Both the position numbers and the translations under genes were made by a program. From the NCBI GenBank assembly GCA_023259875.1, contig JALRFL010000053.1, forward strand, positions 1 to 8,058: a stretch of DNA of 8,058 nucleotides, written 5' to 3'. Below the pieces are notes generated by a model. That model saw only the letters and a list, made by a program, of their open reading frames with translations, ran no database searches and was not told where the DNA came from. This DNA comes from Alphaproteobacteria bacterium. Its GTDB lineage: Bacteria; Pseudomonadota; Alphaproteobacteria; Puniceispirillales; UBA1172. Of this stretch, positions 1 through 6,526 are shown one piece after another. Every line of letters starts with the position of its first letter. Position 1 is the first letter of the stretch.

Positions 1-8
1 GCGCAAAC

Positions 9-22
9 GGTTAGCGCTATAC
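9..22. promoter_or_regulatory. LacI-family operator-like palindrome 1 upstream of gap
   Basis: The imperfect palindrome GGTTAGCGCTATAC is centred on the CG at 15-16, with the symmetric core TAGCGCTA. A central CG with flanking TTA/TAA arms is typical of LacI-family operators. From memory, it resembles sites of CceR, the LacI-type regulator of central carbon metabolism in alphaproteobacteria. A -10-like TATACT (18-23) overlaps its right arm, so a bound protein could block RNA polymerase; the matching -35 would lie outside the window. The assignment to a particular regulator is inference. Confidence 0.4.
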
Positions 23-38
23 TGCGACATTGCGCCCA

Positions 39-52
39 AGTTAACGCTAACA
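39..52. promoter_or_regulatory. LacI-family operator-like palindrome 2 upstream of gap
   Basis: AGTTAACGCTAACA is centred on the CG at 45-46. Its arms GTTA and TAAC are symmetric, with one mismatch next to the centre. It is a better palindrome than the copy centred at 15-16, and the centres are 30 bp apart, close to three helical turns, so two dimers would sit on the same DNA face. It lies about 90 bp before the gap start codon. A regulator of sugar or gluconeogenic metabolism is the natural guess, but none is encoded in the window. Confidence 0.45.
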
Positions 53-136
53 CATTGCAGCCTATCACTATTTCCCTTTGCCACGGCCCGGATTCCACTT
101 AGGCACTCTGTAAAAGTCAGACAAAAGGAAGAATCC

Positions 137-1039
137 ATGACCGTCACGATCGGTATCAACGGATTTGGCCGTATTGGTCGCTGTACCTTGGCCCAGATCG
201 CTGAAAGCGGACGCAATGATGTTCAGGTCGTCAAGATCAACGCCACAGGCCCGATCGAGACCAACGCGCACCTTTTGAAATATGACAGCGTCCACGGTCG
301 CTTCCCCAATGAGATCCGCGTGACTGGCAACGAGATGGATCTCGGCCGCGGGCCGATGGAGGTCATGTCGACCCGCAACCTCGACGACCTCGACTGGTCT
401 GGCGTCGATGTTGTCCTGGAATGCACCGGCGCCTTCAACGACGGCGAAAAAGCCAAGGCCCACCTCGAACGCGGCGCCAAGAAGGTTCTGATCTCGGCCC
501 CCGCCAAGAACGTGCAGCGCACGGTCGTCTACGGGGTTAATCACCGGCTCCTGAAAGCCGACGACCGCATGGTGTCGAACGGCTCTTGCACCACCAATTG
601 CCTTGCCCCGCTTGCGAAGGTCTTGAACGACGCCATCGGCATCGAGCGCGGCATCATGACGACGATCCACAGCTACACCGGCGACCAACCGACCCTCGAC
701 CGTCGCCACAGCGACCTCTATCGCGCCCGCGCCGCGGCGATGGCGATGATCCCGACCTCGACCGGCGCCGCCAAAGCCCTTGGCGAGGTTCTCCCTGAGC
801 TGGCCGGCAAGCTCGATGGCTCGGCAATGCGTGTGCCGACCCCGAATGTTTCGGCCGTCGATCTGGTATTCGAAGCGGCCAAGAGCGTGACCGTCGAGGA
901 CGTTAACGAGGCGGTCCGCGAGGCCGTTGCTGGCAGCATGGGCATGGTGATGTCCTACGATCCCGAGCCCAAGGTCTCGATCGACTTCAATCACACCACC
1001 CAGTCGTCGATCTTTGCCCCCGAGCAGACCAAGGTCTGA
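137..1039 (+). CDS. gap: Type I glyceraldehyde-3-phosphate dehydrogenase, C-terminally truncated, probably NADP-preferring
   Basis: This enzyme interconverts glyceraldehyde-3-phosphate and 1,3-bisphosphoglycerate in the cytosol (glycolysis, gluconeogenesis or Calvin cycle). The N-terminal Rossmann motif INGFGRIGR is at residues 7-15. The active site SNGSCTTNC (147-155) has catalytic Cys151, with Ala of the usual SNASCTTNC replaced by Gly, and catalytic His178 in HSYTGDQ. The start ATG has a good Shine-Dalgarno, AAGGAAG at 125-131, five bases upstream. The protein has 300 residues where the family has about 333: it stops after QTKV, so the conserved SWYDNEWG segment with the cofactor-contacting Asn and the last helix are missing. 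The stop TGA (1037-1039) is made by bases belonging to holA. The usual cofactor Asp after Asn35 is Ala36, and the usual Leu-Pro near 189-190 is Arg-Arg; both changes point to NADP rather than NAD. The gene is GC-rich (one 60-base line, 301-360, is 63%). The family is certain, but an intact function here is unlikely. Confidence 0.93.
   Translation: MTVTIGINGFGRIGRCTLAQIAESGRNDVQVVKINATGPIETNAHLLKYDSVHGRFPNEIRVTGNEMDLGRGPMEVMSTRNLDDLDWSGVDVVLECTGAFNDGEKAKAHLERGAKKVLISAPAKNVQRTVVYGVNHRLLKADDRMVSNGSCTTNCLAPLAKVLNDAIGIERGIMTTIHSYTGDQPTLDRRHSDLYRARAAAMAMIPTSTGAAKALGEVLPELAGKLDGSAMRVPTPNVSAVDLVFEAAKSVTVEDVNEAVREAVAGSMGMVMSYDPEPKVSIDFNHTTQSSIFAPEQTKV
1027..1036. other. Chimeric junction between gap and holA with 10 bp shared sequence
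   Basis: GACCAAGGTC can be read as the end of the GAPDH segment (…T-K-V, conserved in GAPDH) and as the start of the HolA segment (D-Q-G-L, conserved in HolA). Left of it only gap is recognisable; right of it only holA. Both proteins are cut at this point, one at its C-terminus and one at its N-terminus, and the base composition falls from GC-rich to moderate. This pattern fits a join at microhomology, by an amplification or assembly artefact or by real recombination. Confidence 0.75.
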
Positions 1040-1074
1040 TTAGTGAGCGTTCCAAAACCCTAGCGCGCCAATAT

Positions 1075-1968
1075 GTGGCTGATCTCAAAGATCCGTTTTC
1101 CGTCACCGAATTAACCGGTGATAGCATTAACGCTGATCCCACCTTATTGTATGACAGCGCCGCCGCCATCCCGGCCATGGGTGATAAACGGCTCGTTCGC
1201 GTCAGCAACATCACAGACACAGCAACAGATCAGATCAAACGGCTTCTTGATCATCCCCCGGATCATAGCATCATTGTGATGACATCAGAGAGCGTCAACA
1301 CGCGTTCAAAATTGGTTAAGCTTCTTGATGCGTCACCAATGGCCGGAACGATTGGCTGTTATCCTGACGAGGAGCGTCAATTGTCAGCGCTAGCAAAAAA
1401 CATATTTTCGGCACATCACATTCGCGTTGATGGCGATGCCATGAATTGGATGATCAGCCATTTGGGCTCAGACCGTTTGATGAGCCGATCTGAATTGGAA
1501 AAACTGGCTGTCATGGCGGGGCCTAATGGTCATATTTCCCTTGAAATGGCGGTAGCTGCCCTTGGGGATAGCGCCCAAATTGCCACTTCGCATGTTATTG
1601 CAGCGGCGGCATCAGGTGATATTCGCTCGCTTGGAGATCAGTTTGACCGTGCCATGACCGATGCTATTGCCCCTGAAGCGATTTTAAGAGCTGGCATGAC
1701 TTATTTTCTTCGGCTTTTTCGCCTGGCCGGGATGATGGAAACAGGCCTTAACGCTAACGATGCGGTCAGCCAGCATAAACCGCCCATATTTTTTAATGAA
1801 AAGGCCATGGTCACCCGTCATTTAACCCATTGGTCATCACAAAATATCATCAAAGCTATTGATCGGCTTGGGCAAGCGGAAGAGCAAACTCGTCAAGGCC
1901 TTCCTGCCGCCACATCCACGGCACAGGCCATGCTAGCCATTAGCCAAATGGCCGGACAAAGACGCTAA
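1075..1968 (+). CDS. holA: DNA polymerase III subunit delta, N-terminally truncated at a chimeric junction
   Basis: Delta is the clamp-loader subunit that opens the beta sliding clamp during replication. The frame is 297 codons from a GTG at 1075, while family members have about 340 residues. Homology clearly continues upstream in the same frame: codons 1027-1074 read DQGLISERSKTLARQY, matching the family motif GxDxGL-xER near residue 30. No ATG, GTG or TTG precedes 1075 in this open frame and there is no ribosome binding site, so GTG 1075 is only the first possible start. About 30 N-terminal residues, including the first AAA+ strand, are lost. Recognisable parts are DPFSVTELTGDSINADPTLL (residues 6-25), GDKRLVRVSNITD after it, the middle helical region, and a C-terminal collar helix ending QGLPAATSTAQAMLAISQMA. 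The gene meets parB tail to tail with 4 bp between stops. Identification rests on family pattern and on the holA-parB context typical of alphaproteobacteria. Confidence 0.85.
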   Translation: MADLKDPFSVTELTGDSINADPTLLYDSAAAIPAMGDKRLVRVSNITDTATDQIKRLLDHPPDHSIIVMTSESVNTRSKLVKLLDASPMAGTIGCYPDEERQLSALAKNIFSAHHIRVDGDAMNWMISHLGSDRLMSRSELEKLAVMAGPNGHISLEMAVAALGDSAQIATSHVIAAAASGDIRSLGDQFDRAMTDAIAPEAILRAGMTYFLRLFRLAGMMETGLNANDAVSQHKPPIFFNEKAMVTRHLTHWSSQNIIKAIDRLGQAEEQTRQGLPAATSTAQAMLAISQMAGQRR

Positions 1969-1972
1969 GCGG

Positions 1973-2932
1973 TTATTTTTTCTGCATCAAGTGATCAATC
2001 AGCGCATCAAATTGGTCAAGAGACGCACAAGAAATCATCACCTTGCCCTTTTCGGTTTTCAGATTGAAATCAACCTTCACATTCAGCCCTAACACTTCTG
2101 CTAAACGGTGTTCCATGGCTTTCAGATCAGCATCAACCGTTTTAACTGGTAGTGCTGTTTTGGGTTTTGGTTTTGCTGCGAGTTGTTCTGCCTGCCTTGA
2201 GTTAAGGCCTTGTTTTACAATCATTTCTGCAAGTGCAGTGGCGTCATCGTGACCGATCAATGGGCGCGCCTGCCCAGAGGTAAGGATGCCACTGGCGATC
2301 ATCTCGCGCACTTTTGGCGGCAAGTTTAACAGCCTTAAAGTATTGGCTAAATGGCTACGGGATTTTCCTACAACGCCAGCCAGTTCTTCTTGGGTATACG
2401 AAAACTCATCCATCAACCGGCGATATCCTTCTGCTTCTTCGATCGTATTCAGGTCTTGGCGTTGAATATTTTCAATCAATGCCATTTCAGCGGCTTGTTT
2501 TTCATCCGTGTTGCGAATAACAACCGGCACTTCGTGTTGCTTTGCCAATTGCGCGGCGCGCCATCTGCGCTCACCTGCGATCAATTGGAAATGGTCTGGC
2601 TTATCGGGATGCGGACGTACCAAAAGCGGTTGAATCATGCCATGATGGTTCAGGCTTTTTGCTAATTCCGCCAATTCGCTATCTGCGAAATGCTGTCTTG
2701 GCTGCCACGGATTGGGGGAAATCTTTTCAATAGGGATAATGCGGTCATTTTGGCTCTGTTTGGTTTCCCCCTTGGATGCTCCTGACGCCATCTGATCCGC
2801 ACTTACCGCATCAAGCGCGGGGCGATCCCCTAACAGCGCCTTAAGCCCCCGGCCCAAGCCTTTTTCGCTTGTTCGCCTTGAAGACGAGGAAGAGGAGTTT
2901 TCAGGGGTGTGATGAGGGGGTTTTTTAGCCAT
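1973..2932 (-). CDS. parB: Chromosome partitioning protein ParB (CTP-dependent parS-binding clamp)
   Basis: ParB binds parS, closes as a clamp using CTP, spreads on DNA and stimulates ParA ATPase to move sister origins apart. I chose ATG at 2932 (319 residues), preceded by AGGA eight bases upstream; the open frame extends to 3052, but that part lies inside parA and is not ParB-like. An N-terminal basic and Ser-rich stretch (poly-Ser 13-18) leads to the ParA-contacting motif GLGRGLKALLG (25-35). The CTP-binding domain has the arginine motif GERRWRAA (120-127) and ENIQRQDLN (154-162). The parS-reading helix-turn-helix is near TQEELAGVVGKSRSHLANTL (180-199). A dimerisation domain fills roughly 265-319. 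The start overlaps the parA stop by 8 bp, which implies coupled translation. Two parS sites lie upstream in the same block. Length and motifs are complete. Confidence 0.97.
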   Translation of the reverse strand: MAKKPPHHTPENSSSSSSRRTSEKGLGRGLKALLGDRPALDAVSADQMASGASKGETKQSQNDRIIPIEKISPNPWQPRQHFADSELAELAKSLNHHGMIQPLLVRPHPDKPDHFQLIAGERRWRAAQLAKQHEVPVVIRNTDEKQAAEMALIENIQRQDLNTIEEAEGYRRLMDEFSYTQEELAGVVGKSRSHLANTLRLLNLPPKVREMIASGILTSGQARPLIGHDDATALAEMIVKQGLNSRQAEQLAAKPKPKTALPVKTVDADLKAMEHRLAEVLGLNVKVDFNLKTEKGKVMISCASLDQFDALIDHLMQKK

Positions 2933-3704
2933 GTTTTTTTTCCTGCTTGATAAACTCGCCCGCAAGCGAAATATAGGCGGCTGAGCCGCTACAACCGATA
3001 TCATAAAGTAACACCGGAACGCCATAAGATGGGGCCTCAGATACCCTGACATTCCTCGGGATTACCGTTTGATAGACCAACGCGCCCAAATGATCACGAA
3101 CATCGGCCGCGACCATAGCCGATAGATTATTTCGGCTATCATACATGGTCAAGACAATGCCTTTGATGGTTAGGTCTGGATTAAGCCCATGCCGCACCAT
3201 TTCCACCGTATCCATTAACTGCGATAAGCCTTCAAGCGCATAATATTCGCATTGCAAGGGAATTAGCACCGAATCTGCCGCCACCAAGGCATTTACCGTC
3301 AACAGACCAAGTGAAGGAGGGCAATCAATAAAAATATAATCATATTTGTTTTTTGTGTTTAATATCAATGATTTAAGCCTAGAATTGCGGTTATCTTTGC
3401 TGGCCAATTCCAATTCAATCGCGGATAAATCGGCTGAAGCCGGAATCAGTTCAACCCCGTCAACAGCGGTTTTGGTGATCGCCTCTTTTATGCCAATCAC
3501 CCCAGAGATCAGTTGATAAAGATCATCCTCTCGGTGATCTCTATCCACACCAAGACCCGTACTCGCATTGCCTTGCGGATCAGCATCAACCACCAAGACG
3601 CGGCGCCCACTTGCGGCTAGGGCGGTAGCCAAATTGACAGTTGTTGTTGTTTTGCCAACGCCACCTTTTTGGTTACTGACAGCGATAATATTACTTTTTG
3701 TCAT
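2925..3704 (-). CDS. parA: Chromosome partitioning ATPase ParA (Soj-type)
   Basis: ParA is a deviant-Walker ATPase that binds nucleoid DNA as an ATP dimer and pulls the ParB-parS complex. All motifs are present in its 259 residues: the deviant Walker A KGGVGKTT (13-20) with signature Lys13 and P-loop Lys18, Walker A' VLVVDADPQGN (36-46), Walker B YIFIDCPPSLG (123-133), and the conserved IPRNVRVSEAPSYG (215-228). It has no N-terminal DNA-binding extension, so it is of the chromosomal short type. ATG 3704 overlaps the 3' end of rsmG by 14 bp; the sequence before it is only a weak Shine-Dalgarno, so translation probably relies on ribosomes arriving from rsmG. The last codons contain a run of eight A residues and overlap the parB start. 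Confidence 0.97.
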   Translation of the reverse strand: MTKSNIIAVSNQKGGVGKTTTTVNLATALAASGRRVLVVDADPQGNASTGLGVDRDHREDDLYQLISGVIGIKEAITKTAVDGVELIPASADLSAIELELASKDNRNSRLKSLILNTKNKYDYIFIDCPPSLGLLTVNALVAADSVLIPLQCEYYALEGLSQLMDTVEMVRHGLNPDLTIKGIVLTMYDSRNNLSAMVAADVRDHLGALVYQTVIPRNVRVSEAPSYGVPVLLYDIGCSGSAAYISLAGEFIKQEKKHG

Positions 3705-4452
3705 ATCTTGAGCTTTCGTTCGTCTTTTGTGGCTTATCTCGTCTTTGTGTTGCGCTCATTTTCCCCATATTTGGCTTTGCTTTTGGCGTTTTGTGAGATC
3801 GCGGCGTCTGACGCACCGTTTGCGTTAAACGAAACCCCTTCAGGCACAAAATTACCCCATCAGGGTGCGTGATGCTTGGCGTTGATGTCACTTTGATCTT
3901 GGGATAGTTTTTTAACGCGGTCAATTCTTCATTTGCCTTTTTTCCCTTCATAAACAGGCAGGTGAGACCGGGATGCTGTTGCCTTTCCGTCCACACCAAC
4001 AGTTTATCAAGGGATGCCACAGCCCTCGCAAGGATCATATATGGCCACATTAACTCCAGATGCTCTAGCCGTTCATTCACTACCATAGCCTTAGCACCTG
4101 TTTCGGCTATCACCGTTTCTAAAAAACGACATTTACGGCCATCTGATTCCACCAATTTCATTGGATATTTCAGCTGATCACCGTAAAGAATCGCCAAAAC
4201 TAACCCCGGAAACCCTGCACCACTGCCAATATCCATGATCAGCCCTGCTGATGGGTCGATATGCTGCCGCAACTGCGCCGAATCCAGAATATGCCTTTGC
4301 CAGACCTGATCTATCGTCCCCGGTCCGATGAGGCTCAAGCCTTTTTGCCATTCGTCCAGCAAGGCGACATATTGATTTAATTTCGTGATTTGCTCTTGCG
4401 TGGCGCGGATTTCAGATAAAACCTCATCACGTGTGGTAGCATCAGATATCAT
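3691..4452 (-). CDS. rsmG: 16S rRNA (guanine527-N7)-methyltransferase RsmG (GidB) with basic C-terminal extension
   Basis: RsmG uses S-adenosylmethionine to methylate N7 of G527 in 16S rRNA; loss gives low-level streptomycin resistance in known bacteria. The family motif around IGPGTIDQVWQRHILDSAQL (42-61) and the SAM-binding loop MDIGSGAGFPGL (73-84) are clear, followed by RAVASLDKL (143-151) and FMKGKK (167-172). The normal fold ends about ITHPDGVILCLKGF (194-207). Beyond it lie some 45 further residues rich in Lys and Arg (13 in 211-253), making 253 residues against the usual 205-220. ATG 4452 has a strong Shine-Dalgarno, AGGAGA (complement of 4461-4466), eight bases upstream. The 3' end overlaps parA by 14 bp. 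The tail may add RNA affinity or simply carry coding sequence into parA for coupling; that is inference. Confidence 0.95.
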   Translation of the reverse strand: MISDATTRDEVLSEIRATQEQITKLNQYVALLDEWQKGLSLIGPGTIDQVWQRHILDSAQLRQHIDPSAGLIMDIGSGAGFPGLVLAILYGDQLKYPMKLVESDGRKCRFLETVIAETGAKAMVVNERLEHLELMWPYMILARAVASLDKLLVWTERQQHPGLTCLFMKGKKANEELTALKNYPKIKVTSTPSITHPDGVILCLKGFRLTQTVRQTPRSHKTPKAKPNMGKMSATQRRDKPQKTNESSRYDKK

Positions 4453-4499
4453 AGCACTGGTCTCCTGACCGCTTGGATATATTGCCTTTGCAAGGGTTT

Positions 4500-4515
4500 T
4501 GTTTCACGTGAAACA
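4500..4515. other. parS: parS centromere site, perfect consensus
   Basis: TGTTTCACGTGAAACA is an exact, fully palindromic match to the chromosomal parS consensus known from Bacillus, Caulobacter and many others. It ends on the base adjacent to the mnmG stop codon complement (4516-4518) and lies in the 63 bp gap before rsmG. ParB from the same block should load here. The match of 16 of 16 bases close to parAB makes chance very unlikely. Confidence 0.95.
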
Positions 4516-6372
4516 TTAGGCGGCGCGATGAATATGACGAATTAACACCAGAACTGCGGCAGGGGTTAGCCCCGGTAAGCGGCTGGCATGACCAATGGTT
4601 TCTGGCTGATACCGCTTCAGGATATCCACGCTTTCAGCTGATAGCCCCCCAATCTGATGATAATTCAGCTGGGATGGAATGCGCAAAGACTCATCCCGGC
4701 GCAATGCGGCAATATCCGCTTTCTGACGATCAAGATAGGCCGCATACCGGCAATCGGTTTCAATTTGCCCATGATATTTCTGGGGGATTTGGGCAAATTC
4801 CGGCCATAATGGCATCAATTGGGAGATGGTAACCCCATCTCTTGCCAATAATTTCCGAGCAGATTGCGCCCTGCCATCGCGGCTGGCATTAAGTCCGATT
4901 TTTGCCAATTGTGATGGAATAGCACTTGAGGCATCAAGCAACAGTTCCGCCGCTTTGAGATGCGATGTTTTCTCAGCCCAATGTTTTGCTCTTTCTGGCC
5001 CAACAACGCCTATGGCTTTCCCAAGGTCTGTTAACCGCTGATCGGCGTTATCCGCGCGTAACAACAACCGATATTCTGCCCTTGAGGTAAACATACGATA
5101 GGGTTCAGGGGCGCCGCGCGTGATCAGATCATCTATCATCACCCCAGTATAAGCTGTCGCTCTATCCAGCACAAAGGGCTCATCATGGCCTGATGAGGCT
5201 AAGGCCGCATTAATGCCGGCCATTAATCCTTGCGCGCCAGCCTCTTCATAGCCTGTTGTGCCGTTAATTTGGCCTGCAAGATAAAGCCCGGGCAGAGCTT
5301 TAAGTGCTAATCCCCGCGTCAAACCCCTTGGATCAAGGTAATCATATTCAATGGCATAGCCATATCTGATAATTCGGGCGTGTTCCAACCCCTCCATTGA
5401 CGCAATCATGGCATCTTGGACTTCACGCGGAAGGCTGGTGGAAATGCCGTTTGGATAAACGGTGTGATCTTCTAATCCTTCAGGCTCTAAAAACACCTGA
5501 TGCGATTGCCGATCCTTAAACCGTACCACTTTGTCTTCAATCGAAGGGCAATAGCGAGGGCCTTGGCCTTCGATTTGCCCTGAATACACCGCGGAAAGAT
5601 GGATGGATTCGCTGATGATCCGATGGGTTTTGGCATTGGTGCGTGTGATGCCGCAAGCAATTTGGGGCACGGTGATCACATCGGTCATAGTCGAAAATGG
5701 CACTGGCGGATCATCCGCAGGCTGACTTTCCAGGCGATCCCATGCAATGGTTGTCCCGTCTAGCCGCGCTGGCGTCCCTGTTTTTAATCTGCCAATAGCA
5801 AGACCGAGGTCAGGATCGCGTAAGCGTTGAGCCAATTTCTGTGATGGTGCCTCACCAAAACGCCCTGCTGGGCTTCGCTCTGAGCCTAAATGAATAATGC
5901 CACCAAGAAACGTCCCTGTGGTCAAAACAGCCGCTGGCGCATAATAAGACACACCATCCTCGGTGATAAACCCGGCAAAACGCCCATCCGAGATGATCAG
6001 ATCACCAATCATGGCCTCAATCACCGTTAATCCCTCGGTGTCAGCAAGCAATTGCTGAATAGCGGATTTATAGAGCGCACGATCAGCTTGCGCGCGTGGG
6101 CCCTGTACCGCCGCGCCGCGAGATCGGTTCAGCATACGAAACTGAATTCCTGACGCATCAATCGCTTTAGCCATTAACCCGTCTAGGGCATCTATTTCAC
6201 GCACCAAATGGCCTTTGCCAAGTCCACCAATCGCTGGATTGCACGACATCTCACCGATCATATCTCGGCGCATGGTCAACAAAGCCACTTTAGCGCCCAT
6301 GCGCGCAGCGGCCGCTGCGGCTTCAACCCCAGCATGACCCCCACCAACCACAAGCACATCAAATGCATACAT
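4516..6372 (-). CDS. mnmG: tRNA uridine-5-carboxymethylaminomethyl modification enzyme MnmG (GidA)
   Basis: MnmG is the FAD-dependent partner of MnmE; together they install (carboxymethyl)aminomethyl groups at C5 of wobble U34 in several tRNAs, using methylenetetrahydrofolate, NADH and GTP. The FAD dinucleotide motif VVGGGHAGVEAA is at 8-19. SCNPAIGG (43-50) carries Cys44 and GPRYCPSIEDK (271-281) carries Cys275; these correspond to the paired redox cysteines of the family. The second signature GQINGTTGYEEAGAQGL is at 367-383. The C-terminal helical region ends HASRLPGLTPAAVLVLIRHI, the part known to bind tRNA and MnmE. At 618 residues it is full length. ATG 6372 has GAGGTG (complement of 6381-6386) eight bases upstream. 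It follows mnmE after 154 bp and may have its own promoter. Confidence 0.98.
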   Translation of the reverse strand: MYAFDVLVVGGGHAGVEAAAAAARMGAKVALLTMRRDMIGEMSCNPAIGGLGKGHLVREIDALDGLMAKAIDASGIQFRMLNRSRGAAVQGPRAQADRALYKSAIQQLLADTEGLTVIEAMIGDLIISDGRFAGFITEDGVSYYAPAAVLTTGTFLGGIIHLGSERSPAGRFGEAPSQKLAQRLRDPDLGLAIGRLKTGTPARLDGTTIAWDRLESQPADDPPVPFSTMTDVITVPQIACGITRTNAKTHRIISESIHLSAVYSGQIEGQGPRYCPSIEDKVVRFKDRQSHQVFLEPEGLEDHTVYPNGISTSLPREVQDAMIASMEGLEHARIIRYGYAIEYDYLDPRGLTRGLALKALPGLYLAGQINGTTGYEEAGAQGLMAGINAALASSGHDEPFVLDRATAYTGVMIDDLITRGAPEPYRMFTSRAEYRLLLRADNADQRLTDLGKAIGVVGPERAKHWAEKTSHLKAAELLLDASSAIPSQLAKIGLNASRDGRAQSARKLLARDGVTISQLMPLWPEFAQIPQKYHGQIETDCRYAAYLDRQKADIAALRRDESLRIPSQLNYHQIGGLSAESVDILKRYQPETIGHASRLPGLTPAAVLVLIRHIHRAA

Positions 6373-6387
6373 CTTGAAAACACCTCT

Positions 6388-6415
6388 TTGCCATCTTGGG
6401 TTGCCACCTTGGCAA
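6388..6415 (-). repeat. 13-bp-spaced direct repeat and small hairpin in the mnmG leader
   Basis: TTGCCATCTTGG (6388-6399) is repeated as TTGCCACCTTGG (6401-6412), 11 of 12 bases identical. The second copy also forms a perfect stem, TTGCCA/TGGCAA, with a 3-base loop (6401-6415). In the minus-strand transcript it sits just upstream of the mnmG ribosome binding site, so it might influence translation, but it could also be a chance local duplication. Confidence 0.35.
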
Positions 6416-6425
6416 AATCGGCCTG

Positions 6426-6454
6426 ACCATACGCTTTTGCCCTCACAGGGTCAA
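6426..6454 (-). promoter_or_regulatory. Candidate sigma70-type promoter for mnmG
   Basis: On the minus strand the -35 is TTGACC (complement of 6449-6454, 5 of 6 to consensus) and the -10 is TATGGT (complement of 6426-6431, 4 of 6), with a 17-base spacer. Transcription would start about 45 bases before the mnmG start codon. It would make mnmG and the genes behind it partly independent of mnmE. No experimental support can be read from sequence. Confidence 0.35.
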
Positions 6455-6482
6455 GCTTTGTCAGCGCTATCAAGACTAGAAA

Positions 6483-6498
6483 TGTTTCATGTGAAACA
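6483..6498. other. parS: Second parS site, one mismatch to consensus
   Basis: TGTTTCATGTGAAACA differs from the parS consensus only at the central C, giving TG in place of the central CG. The arms extend as a palindrome to 6480-6501. It lies in the mnmE-mnmG gap, 1,983 bp from the perfect copy. One-mismatch parS sites are used in other bacteria, so it is probably bound, perhaps less tightly. Confidence 0.82.
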
Positions 6499-6526
6499 TT
6501 TTTTATTATTATTTTTCAATTACTTA

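Noticed and set aside
68..994. 308-codon open frame antisense to gap
   Set aside because: It mirrors the GC-rich codons of gap, has no family features, and the sense strand encodes an unmistakable GAPDH.
2933..3052. 40-codon N-terminal extension of parB
   Set aside because: It lies wholly within parA, is not ParB-like, and ATG 2932 has a well-placed Shine-Dalgarno.
3539..3548. CTATCCACA as a DnaA box
   Set aside because: It is a single one-mismatch copy inside parA with no cluster or AT-rich unwinding region nearby, so it does not indicate an origin.
6276..6473. 65-codon minus-strand frame overlapping the mnmG start
   Set aside because: It is out of frame with mnmG and shows no recognisable features; the region is better explained as leader and promoter.
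6481..6512. Hairpin followed by a T-run, resembling a plus-strand intrinsic terminator
   Set aside because: The stem is AT-rich and is the parS palindrome itself; no plus-strand gene precedes it.
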